A stretch of 64,000 bases of DNA from Sedimentisphaerales bacterium (GTDB taxonomy: Bacteria; Planctomycetota; Phycisphaerae; Sedimentisphaerales; Anaerobacaceae), in NCBI GenBank assembly GCA_016931715.1, contig JAFGEF010000102.1, positions 1-64,000 on the forward strand. The letters run 5' to 3'. The translations under genes and the position numbers were made by a program. Under the pieces are notes generated by a model. It had not been told where the DNA came from. It saw only the letters and a list, made by a program, of their open reading frames with translations, and searched no databases. This document shows, piece by piece, positions 57,757 to 64,000 of the stretch. Position 1 is the stretch's first letter, and the number at the start of each line of letters is the position of its first letter.

Positions 57757-58291
57757 AATATTTTCTCCTGCTTAATAATCCGGCTTTAATGCTTTTGTTA
57801 ATACTCACTCGAGCGAACGCCGGGACAAAACAATTTTGCTCTATAAATCGTGCTTTATAGCTATACTTTGTAGAACAGTAAAGTACTAATTATGCCGCAA
57901 ACTGAGCAAAAATGCTATGATTTTACGAAAAATGAAAGGAAATAGTTTGTAGATGCTTGATTTATTGCGCCGCGGGGCGCAAAAGGAGGCCGCTAAGCCT
58001 GAGAACGGCTTCGATAACAAAACACGATGTAAACCTATTGTTCATGACTTAAATTATACAAATATAATTTCCCATTGCAACATTATTTTAAATAATTTTC
58101 ATTTCATGTATCACAATATATGATATTTTTTATTTCTATACTTGTCCCCAAAACAATAAAATGCAATAATATGGAGGTTTTTAGAAATTTTGCCCGGTTT
58201 ATAGATTCTGGATTTCATGTGAGATGTTTTTTGCGAATCTTAAACTTAGCAGAGAAAAAAATATACTGTTTTAGTAGAGAGAGAAGTTGTT
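57757..58291. other. Divergent intergenic region leuA/autotransporter
   Basis: 535 mostly AT-rich bases without a gene. The GC-rich island 57966-58011 is listed separately. I see no T-box, leader peptide, tRNA or known riboswitch on either strand. Promoters for leuA (minus) and the autotransporter (plus) must be here but no pair is close enough to consensus to name. Confidence 0.4.
57966..58011. other. Two adjacent GC-rich hairpins
   Basis: TGCGCC-GCGG-GGCGCA (57966-57981) is a perfect six-pair stem with a GCGG loop. Fourteen bases on (after a GGAGG-like purine stretch) AAGCC (57995-57999) pairs with GGCTT (58007-58011). The island stands out from AT-rich surroundings. It is unassigned: possibly a structured RNA leader, a protein site or a remnant of an inserted element. 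Confidence 0.45.
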
Positions 58292-61291
58292 ATGAAAGTA
58301 CCCAAAAATGGTTATAGGCTACTTTTAATAATGCCGCTTATTTTACTCTTAGCTGTTTTATCGAAACCTTCCATGGCTCTTTACGATGTTAATAACACAG
58401 GTGTTTCGGATGTTAATGGCCTTTCTGGTGATGATGTCAATCCTGCAACCGGCAGTGAGTTTGGTACAGTCAGAGCAGCAGCAGACACAAATAATGCTTA
58501 TGCCCTCTTTGGAGACGGGTATGATGTCGAAATCAGCGGTGATTTTCCAGACGATGGTGTTATTTACGCTGAAGCCGGTATTGATGGAGCTTACGGTTTG
58601 TACGCCGGTAACAGCAACATGATAACTACCGGCAATATTAATGGAACAATTACAGCTATAGCAGGGAATAATTATGCTTATGGTTTATTTGCAAATGATT
58701 ATATAATCACAGGAGATGTAAACGGTACTATTACATCATCTGCATATCTGGGCGCTTATGGTTTGCGGTCTAATAACAACACGATCAATACCGGGGCAAT
58801 TAACGGCAATATAACAGTAACAGCAGATACTAACGATGCATTCGGATTGTCTGCTTATTCCTCGATAACAACAGGAGCTATTAACGGTACAATTACGGCC
58901 ACCACAGGCAATGAACACGCTTACGGTTTATATTCAACTAACTCAATAACTACCGGCGATATTGACGGGACAATTTACATAACCGCAGGTTCTAATAATG
59001 CTTACGGTATAGAAAGCAAAGATTCGCTAACCATCAGTAATATTAACGGAATAATAGATGTAGCAGCAGGAACTAATAATGCTTACGGATTGAAAAGCTC
59101 TGATGGCTCCGTAAAGATCGGTAATATTGAAGGCGATATTTATGTATATACAGAAACTTATGGGTCATATGGCATACTAAGCTCCGGCGGACCGATAAAT
59201 ATCGGTGACATTGGCGGAGTCATTTATGCCAGGGCAGATACCAATGACGCGTTCGGAATATACTCTCATTCAGATTCTGTAACGACCGGCGATATAACAG
59301 GAGATGTCGCTGCTTATGCAGTTGGCGATTATGCCTATGGAATTTTATCATACGGCCCGATGGATATCAAAGTTAATGGCGGTTATATTTACGGTAACGC
59401 TGGTACCGATTCAAATTCCGCGGCTATACAGTCCGGACGAATTGAATCTCATGTGCTCAACTCTCAAAATGCGGATGATAGTGTGGAAATTGTATCTGGT
59501 TCGAGAATAGTTGGCGATATTGATCTGGCTATGAATAATACTGATAATGATATTCTGACTTTATCAGGCATCGATACAAACAGCACAACATTAAATTATG
59601 ATCTCAAAAATATCGAAACGATAAATCTCACAGGAGGAACGTGGTATCTAAACGGCAGCGTTACTAATAATACCAATGGAATCGAGATGACCGGAGGCAT
59701 TCTCGGCGGCACGGGCACGCTGGGAAGTCTTAATGTTACAGGCGGAACGCTGGCTCCGGGAAACAGTATAGGTACGACAACTATCGATGGTAACTTAACA
59801 CTGGATGCTAACAGCACTCTCGAAATTGAAATCGACAATAGCGGCAATAGTGATAAGCTTATCATTACCGGCGATGCCAGTATCAACGGCGGGACGCTGA
59901 AAACAATTTCTACTCAAACGATCAGCAGTTCGCATGAATATACTATTATCGAAGCTAACAATGTTTCGGGGGAATTTAATATAGTAGATACAGCCCTGCT
60001 CAAAACTCTTTTGTCCGAAGTTTTAGTGGAAATGGGTTACTTTACAGACTCAGTCATCCTGACAGTAACACCGGAACGATTCGATAATCCTGAACTTTTT
60101 ACAACCGCCAATCAAAGGTCGGTTGGTTCGGCTTTGCAAGAAATAGCAGATAATGGCGGAAATGAAGTGATAACCGGACTTCAACAGCTTACTACCATCG
60201 AACAAGTACAAAATGCTTATGATCAACTAAGCGGGCAAACAAGAACTTCACTTGCTTCGATTTCCGCTATGGGTAACACCCGCTTTGCAGACACTGTTTC
60301 CAACAGACTCCATAATACACGAAGCGTCTATGCCAGCGAATCCAACAAATACCCTCTGCTTGCGGCGGCTCAGACTGACAGAGATACAAGTGTATATGAT
60401 ACTGATACAGGTCTTAACTCATTTGCTATTGGAAGCGGAACAAAATATTTCGCAACTGAAAAGTGGGGCTTATGGGGCAGGGGCTATGGTGTATTCGGTG
60501 AAAGAGACACCGAAAGCACAATGCCCGGTTATCAATACAGAGTTTACGGCACAGGCTTCGGCATGGATTATAAATATACAAATGAGCTGATACTCGGTAT
60601 AACAGGCGGATATTCATACGGACATGTAAATTACTCATCATCCAAAGATCAAAGCGATATATACAGTACGCCGTTAGGCATATACGGCAGTTGGTACAAT
60701 AAAAGCGGATATATCGATTCGATAGTTAGTTTCGCATCAATGGAATACGAGACTAAACGTTATATTGATGTCACTTCCGAAACATTAAAAGGCGAATTTG
60801 ACGGCTATGAAGCCGGTACTTACCTCGAGACAGGCCGCAACTGGTTTTTTGGTAAAGATTTCCTTATTCAGCCAATGGCAGCTTTTCAGCTTTCTTATCT
60901 GAATTTAGGAAGCTATACTGAATCCGGCGGCGATAGCGCACTTAGATTTGACGAACAAAGTTATAAATCCTATCAAGGCTCACTTGGTATGAAAGTTAAA
61001 AAGCATCTTGGGAAAAACAAAAACGACCAAAATGCGGTAATTGAGCTGAGAGGCCGATGGTTACATGAATTCGGCGATACGAAAGCAAATCTTAACGCAT
61101 ACTTTGCTGATAGTCCGAATGCGACTTTCAAAGTCAGTGGCGAAGACCTTCCGAGAGACAGCACTGTATTAGGGATTGGATTACGACAAATAAAGAAACA
61201 AAACACAACATTTTTTATCGACTACGATACCAGCTTGAATAAGGAAGATATTTCTCACATCATAAGTGCCGGTTTTCGATATCGCTGGTAA
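58292..61291 (+). CDS. Autotransporter-type outer membrane protein
   Basis: A 999-residue protein. Signal peptide to about residue 29 (LLLAVLSKPSMA). The passenger (about 35-400) consists of about ten repeats of roughly 33 residues of the form TGAINGTITATTGN-AYGLYS, each with a Gly-Asn-Ile core, likely a beta-solenoid. The 440-560 stretch has the common LTLDANSTLEIEIDNSG passenger-end motif. The C-terminal autotransporter barrel (about 735-999) ends in ISAGFRYRW, the BAM-recognition signature. This implies a true outer membrane. The gene is monocistronic in a 535-base-upstream context. Adhesion is likely but not shown. Confidence 0.9.
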   Translation: MKVPKNGYRLLLIMPLILLLAVLSKPSMALYDVNNTGVSDVNGLSGDDVNPATGSEFGTVRAAADTNNAYALFGDGYDVEISGDFPDDGVIYAEAGIDGAYGLYAGNSNMITTGNINGTITAIAGNNYAYGLFANDYIITGDVNGTITSSAYLGAYGLRSNNNTINTGAINGNITVTADTNDAFGLSAYSSITTGAINGTITATTGNEHAYGLYSTNSITTGDIDGTIYITAGSNNAYGIESKDSLTISNINGIIDVAAGTNNAYGLKSSDGSVKIGNIEGDIYVYTETYGSYGILSSGGPINIGDIGGVIYARADTNDAFGIYSHSDSVTTGDITGDVAAYAVGDYAYGILSYGPMDIKVNGGYIYGNAGTDSNSAAIQSGRIESHVLNSQNADDSVEIVSGSRIVGDIDLAMNNTDNDILTLSGIDTNSTTLNYDLKNIETINLTGGTWYLNGSVTNNTNGIEMTGGILGGTGTLGSLNVTGGTLAPGNSIGTTTIDGNLTLDANSTLEIEIDNSGNSDKLIITGDASINGGTLKTISTQTISSSHEYTIIEANNVSGEFNIVDTALLKTLLSEVLVEMGYFTDSVILTVTPERFDNPELFTTANQRSVGSALQEIADNGGNEVITGLQQLTTIEQVQNAYDQLSGQTRTSLASISAMGNTRFADTVSNRLHNTRSVYASESNKYPLLAAAQTDRDTSVYDTDTGLNSFAIGSGTKYFATEKWGLWGRGYGVFGERDTESTMPGYQYRVYGTGFGMDYKYTNELILGITGGYSYGHVNYSSSKDQSDIYSTPLGIYGSWYNKSGYIDSIVSFASMEYETKRYIDVTSETLKGEFDGYEAGTYLETGRNWFFGKDFLIQPMAAFQLSYLNLGSYTESGGDSALRFDEQSYKSYQGSLGMKVKKHLGKNKNDQNAVIELRGRWLHEFGDTKANLNAYFADSPNATFKVSGEDLPRDSTVLGIGLRQIKKQNTTFFIDYDTSLNKEDISHIISAGFRYRW

Positions 61292-61406
61292 AACAGATTC
61301 CCGTATCGAGCCGATTCCCTGCGGCCTCGAACGCTGGGAAAAAGACGACTACACCCCCATCATCGAGATCGCCCGCAACGAAGGAACGATTGTAACATTG
61401 AATTAA
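61292..61406 (+). pseudogene. GC-rich gene-tail remnant
   Basis: Immediately after the autotransporter a different frame reads GKTDSRIEPIPCGLERWEKD, then DYTPIIEIARNEGTIVTLN and a TAA stop at 61404-61406. The codons are much richer in G and C (CTCGAACGC, ATCGCCCGC) than neighbours. It looks like the last about 40 codons of a lost gene. The identity is not recognised. The final 13 codons recur at 62095-62133. Confidence 0.5.
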
Positions 61407-61407
61407 C
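61368..61407 (+). repeat. 40-bp direct repeat, copy A
   Basis: Forty bases (ATCGCCCGCAACGAAGGAAC then 20 more) that recur at 62095-62134 with three differences. All three differences are synonymous when read as IARNEGTIVTLN-stop. Copies A and B flank the hicBA genes in the same orientation. About 370 bases lie between the autotransporter and hicB and hold nothing else except this remnant. Confidence 0.8.
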
Positions 61408-61663
61408 TACGGATTAACGCCTGCCGCAGTGAAGTCTCTGACAAAGCCGGGTCATTTCACACTTGAATGCGGGAATCCAGTCTTTAGAGATTGATTTTCT
61501 GCTAAAAATTTCATGGCTTTTTTTATCATTTAATTATATAATAGTTTTATAAGACTGGAAACAAGGTTTTACATTTCCAAGGGAATCGTTTAGAATGTAC
61601 TGAGTTTATGTAAAAGTATATTGTAATCTGTGTTTCTGGCAAAGACAAGAAAAGGACCAAAAT

Positions 61664-61888
61664 ATGCGAATTCAACTTACAGCGGTTTTCGAAAAGGTAA
61701 AAAACGGTTATATTGGGTATGTTGAAGAACTGCCGGGAGCAAATACACAGGGAGCTACGCTCGATGAAACAAAGGAAAACTTAAAAGAAGCCATCGAATT
61801 AGTAATGGAGTCCTATCGGCAGATTAATGAAGAGGAAAACGTCGGAAAGAATGTTGTCAAAGAACCATTCGGCATACTGACCGCATGA
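61664..61888 (+). CDS. hicB: HicB-type antitoxin
   Basis: A 74-residue protein with the partial RNase-H-like HicB fold: RIQLTAVFEKVKNGYIGYVE, LPGANTQGATLDETKENLKE (about residues 1-45) and AIELVMESYRQ. AAAAGGA precedes the ATG. It overlaps hicA by four bases; the hicB-hicA order is one of the two found in nature. It should neutralise HicA and may bind its own promoter. The short C-terminus has no HTH, so DNA binding may depend on another partner. Confidence 0.88.
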   Translation: MRIQLTAVFEKVKNGYIGYVEELPGANTQGATLDETKENLKEAIELVMESYRQINEEENVGKNVVKEPFGILTA

Positions 61889-62070
61889 AAAGGATTGACC
61901 TAATAAAGCACCTTGAAAGACAGGGATGTGAGTTTCTTCGCGAAGGCGGCAGCCATACTGTGTATGTGAATCGCAGGGAGAAAAAAGTTTCAACAATTCC
62001 AAGACACAGGGAAATACACGAGAATCTGTGCCGAAAGATTTGTAATGATCTGGGAATTAGCAAACCGTGA
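61885..62070 (+). CDS. hicA: HicA-type mRNA interferase toxin
   Basis: A 61-residue double-stranded-RNA-binding-fold toxin. KRIDLIKHLERQGCEFLREG and GGSHTVYVNRREKKVSTIPR (catalytic His in GGSH, about residue 28), then HREIHENLCRKICNDLG match HicA closely. It cleaves mRNAs when unbound. It is coupled to hicB by a four-base overlap. Twenty-four bases after its stop begins repeat copy B. Confidence 0.92.
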   Translation: MKRIDLIKHLERQGCEFLREGGSHTVYVNRREKKVSTIPRHREIHENLCRKICNDLGISKP

Positions 62071-62094
62071 TGTGCAAAGCGAATCACTTTGGAC

Positions 62095-62134
62095 ATCGCC
62101 CGCAACGAAGGAACAATTGTAACATTAAACTAAC
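62095..62134 (+). repeat. 40-bp direct repeat, copy B
   Basis: The second copy of the tail IARNEGTIVTLN-stop, 37 of 40 bases identical to 61368-61407. The frame ahead of it is closed by a stop 24 bases upstream, so only the tail is present. With copy A it brackets hicBA in 766 bases. Confidence 0.8.
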
Positions 62135-62154
62135 CAATTTTTTGCCCCAGATGG

Positions 62155-62214
62155 CACCGAGCACTCAAAGAAAATCTTTTTTAAAAAACCTCTGTGTTCT
62201 CTGTGAACTCGGTG
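62155..62214. repeat. Gene-less inverted short-repeat element
   Basis: CACCGAG (62155-62161) and CTCGGTG (62208-62214) are perfect ends. The right arm (62189-62214, CTCTGTGTTCTCTGTGAACT followed by CGGTG) is nearly complementary over about 20 bases to the left arm CACCGAGCACTCAAAGAAAA. Arms of the CTCTGTG type are, as I recall, common beside small cassette genes in other genomes. Here no gene lies between the arms. The remaining bases to 62392 hold no trusted frame. Confidence 0.5.
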
Positions 62215-62391
62215 GCTTTAAAGTCCTTTTTTTGTTACTAATTCATACGGGATTTACACTGTTTTTGATAAAAAAAGCTTGTCCTCTTTTATAATTCGAG
62301 AATATAATAATTCTTTAAGGCCGGAAGTTAAGATTTTTTGTCCCGTAAATAAAATAATTATTGTAAACTAAGAATTAACAATAGGATACAG

Positions 62392-63543
62392 ATGGCAAAT
62401 TTACTTGAACGATATTTTAAAGAAACTTCTCTACGTATTCCAACGCATCCGGTTCTCAACAACCAAGATTTGCCTGAACCTGAATATCCAGTGCATGAAT
62501 ATTTCGATCCAGTTGAGCGTGTTAGAGATAATGATATTCTAATTTCAGTCGAGGAAAGATGGAAGCTCGAGAGGACTTTGTGGCGACTTTCAAGTAACGA
62601 ATTACCATATATCTCATTTCCAATTAACAGTGATGAAAGAAAGTTACTTGATGGTGGGATTCGGGAGGCTGGTTTCGATGTCTTTGCCTTTTACAAATCA
62701 CGTCGATATATTGACAATCGCCCATATATAGGGAAATGGGGTATCTTTTATCTTGAGCATGGGATAACTCGAATCAGAGAGCTAATTGAAGAAACCTATC
62801 CTGGATATAGTTCAATAAACATAGCATATAGATTTTTACGAGAACACGAACGATTTCACTTTAAGTTTGATCTCTACTCGCTTTCTGCTGAAGCTAAAAT
62901 TGGTCGTTCGTTATATGATCCTCTTAAACGTGCTTTTCGCAACCATAGGATTTATCAGGTTGAAGAAGCACTATCAAACCATTATGCATGGGAATGGGCT
63001 CGGCAAAAAAATGTTGGCTTGGATGAATTTGCGTACGACTTTATGAAAATACAGCCTGGCGCATATGCAAGGTTTGATGAAAATAAAATAGAACTTGGTG
63101 GCGAACTTGCTGCAAATCTTTTAGATTTGAATCTTTCGAGTACAGCACGCCGAGAGGATCAATCATTATGGATCGGAACTGTTCCAGAAGAACTTCTTAG
63201 AAGACAACTTTGCCCAGAGTATTTTGTGCGTCCTGTTGATTTAACTACTTGGATATCACCAGCGTGGAAACTGCCGGAGGTTAACGAAATCACCGAGTCA
63301 CGTTCAGTTGTTAAACTGCTTGCCAAAAAATATGCTTCTTTGAAACCTCTCTGGGAAAATACTAAAAGAAAACTGATTGAGGATCCAACGAGAAATGGTC
63401 TTAACTTCAAGCCGTGGCCTGAAATTCCCAATCATTGGTCAGTACGTATCAATCTTAACTTTCGAGCTCACCTGCATCCAATCCAACCAGGAAAATGGGA
63501 GGCAGATGAACTGGGTCCACATAAGTCTCTGGGACATGGGTGA
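62392..63543 (+). CDS. Putative zinc metallopeptidase with RelE/HigB-like C-terminus
   Basis: A 383-residue protein I do not recognise as a whole. Residues 152-156 are HERFH, a plain HExxH zinc-peptidase motif in FLREHERFHFKFDLY. EEALSNHYAWEWA (Glu191/192) about 35 residues on suits a third ligand. The last about 40 residues (NHWSVRINLNFRAHLHPIQ, then WEADELGPHKSL) look like the end of a RelE/HigB-type mRNA-interferase fold, including the conserved Arg pair. The N-terminal 120 residues are unassigned. The next gene starts 65 bases on. A defence or toxin role is inference. Confidence 0.5.
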   Translation: MANLLERYFKETSLRIPTHPVLNNQDLPEPEYPVHEYFDPVERVRDNDILISVEERWKLERTLWRLSSNELPYISFPINSDERKLLDGGIREAGFDVFAFYKSRRYIDNRPYIGKWGIFYLEHGITRIRELIEETYPGYSSINIAYRFLREHERFHFKFDLYSLSAEAKIGRSLYDPLKRAFRNHRIYQVEEALSNHYAWEWARQKNVGLDEFAYDFMKIQPGAYARFDENKIELGGELAANLLDLNLSSTARREDQSLWIGTVPEELLRRQLCPEYFVRPVDLTTWISPAWKLPEVNEITESRSVVKLLAKKYASLKPLWENTKRKLIEDPTRNGLNFKPWPEIPNHWSVRINLNFRAHLHPIQPGKWEADELGPHKSLGHG

Positions 63544-63608
63544 CTTTTATAGAAATACATTTTCTCATTAAAGATATTAATATTACTAATGAGTATTGAG
63601 GAGAAAAC

Positions 63609-64000
63609 ATGCAATTTCAATTGAAAAATATACTCGATAATGAAAATATCACACTTAAAGACGTTCTCATTTTACGTCATGTTCCACAAGAGGTAGAAGT
63701 GAAGAAGGTTTTGCCATGGTTAGCAACAGATAAACCTGAACTTTTTAATGCTTATCAACAAACACAAAAACCGAGAACTGAAAAAGCAATGCAAAAAGCG
63801 AAGTTTGTGGCTTCTTTTATTGGCCATAAACCTGGAAAGGCTCTTTTTGTTGGATTATATGAAGTCAAAGGATACAGGTCGATTTCTTATAGTCAATATT
63901 GGGAAAGAACATCTCTTTTAGAGTTAAAAAAGTATGGACTACAGGGAATGACTGATAAAAAAGGTAAATGTCTTCTGTTTGATCTTATACTATTAAAATT
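63609..64000 (+). CDS. GIY-YIG nuclease family protein, N-terminal part (cut by window end)
   Basis: An open frame from the ATG at 63609 (GGAG five bases upstream) to the window edge, 130 codons and still open. VLILRHVPQEVEVKKVLPWL, NAYQQTQKPRTEKAM, then KFVASFIGHKPGKALFVGLY and YKG-type positions followed by SISYSQYW are what I recall as the N-terminal extension of a GIY-YIG nuclease family. The catalytic GIY-YIG part would lie beyond the window, so the call rests on the N-terminal domain only. It shares orientation with the zincin gene. Confidence 0.6.
   Translation, partial: MQFQLKNILDNENITLKDVLILRHVPQEVEVKKVLPWLATDKPELFNAYQQTQKPRTEKAMQKAKFVASFIGHKPGKALFVGLYEVKGYRSISYSQYWERTSLLELKKYGLQGMTDKKGKCLLFDLILLK

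Noticed and set aside
57515-57808. Frame starting upstream of leuA as a leader peptide
   Set aside because: Its codons are not leucine-rich, it runs into leuA in another frame, and no attenuator hairpin follows.
57960-58030. Possible cyclic-di-GMP (GEMM) or other riboswitch before the autotransporter
   Set aside because: The GGGGCGCAAAAGG stretch superficially resembles the GEMM core, but the conserved GCAAAGCC and tetraloop-receptor arrangement are absent; kept only as an unassigned double hairpin.
61368-62134. Integron attC sites around hicBA
   Set aside because: The 40-bp repeats are direct, coding-like and lack the RYYYAAC/GTTRRRY core and imperfect palindrome of attC.

Overview
The window is AT-rich, gene-dense bacterial chromosome. 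It reads as a Gram-negative anaerobe, most likely a planctomycete of the Phycisphaerae/Sedimentisphaerales type. That placement is inference. It rests on a DUF1080 protein, lipoproteins and an autotransporter beta-barrel (outer membrane), secreted proteins with HEAT, TSP3, ankyrin and FG-GAP repeats, paired ECF sigma/anti-sigma operons, a Re-citrate-synthase-like enzyme, archaeal-length LeuC/LeuD and a textbook sigma-54 promoter. No rRNA or phylogenetic marker was available to settle it.

Layout. 1-4.4 kb: a DUF3795 protein, a TRAP transporter operon (dctP-dctQ-dctM, minus strand) and a TPR lipoprotein. 4.5-7.3 kb: an ECF sigma/anti-sigma/secreted-protein operon. 7.3-11.6 kb: gyrB, a DUF721 gene and dnaN (minus strand), a replication locus without dnaA or recF beside it. 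11.6-16.3 kb: three tandem paralogous secreted proteins and a coiled-coil lipoprotein. 16.3-20.6 kb: a GntR/slipin pair, folC, comF and tRNA-Leu(UAA). 20.6-23.2 kb: a Re-citrate-synthase-like gene, a four-helix-bundle (S23) cassette and a HAD hydrolase. 23.2-27.4 kb: a second sigma/anti-sigma operon whose third gene is a 902-residue ankyrin/FG-GAP protein. 27.5-35.6 kb: lgt-like, gltX, a PfkB kinase, a DUF1080 protein, panE-like, a lipoprotein, a 176-bp inverted-repeat element, a BaiN-type flavoprotein and a small SAP-like protein. 35.7-40 kb: a dGTPase-like gene overlapping a deoxyribosyltransferase-like gene, then an M48 protease/LemA/24-residue membrane protein/zf-TFIIB group. 40-51 kb: an amidohydrolase-like protein, an NSS transporter, DUF2339, Hsp20 with its sigma-54 promoter, a thioesterase, an ABC-2 exporter and a sensor kinase. 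51-53 kb: a DUF4411/ImmA-type toxin-antitoxin-like pair. 53-57.8 kb: leuA, leuC and leuD, interrupted by a two-gene HEPN unit and by a decayed S23 cassette. 58-64 kb: an autotransporter, hicBA between 40-bp direct repeats, a putative zincin with a RelE-like tail and the start of a GIY-YIG nuclease-family gene.

The most unusual material is a set of small, apparently mobile or structured elements between core genes. Two S23 cassettes (one intact, one decayed) lie between imperfect inverted arrays of short AT- or GGAATA-type repeats. A third, gene-less inverted array lies near hicA. A 25-bp perfect inverted repeat encloses two further hairpins, and hicBA is bracketed by copies of the same gene tail. 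Three candidate toxin or defence loci (HEPN pair, DUF4411/ImmA, zincin-RelE plus GIY-YIG) lie in the last 13 kb.
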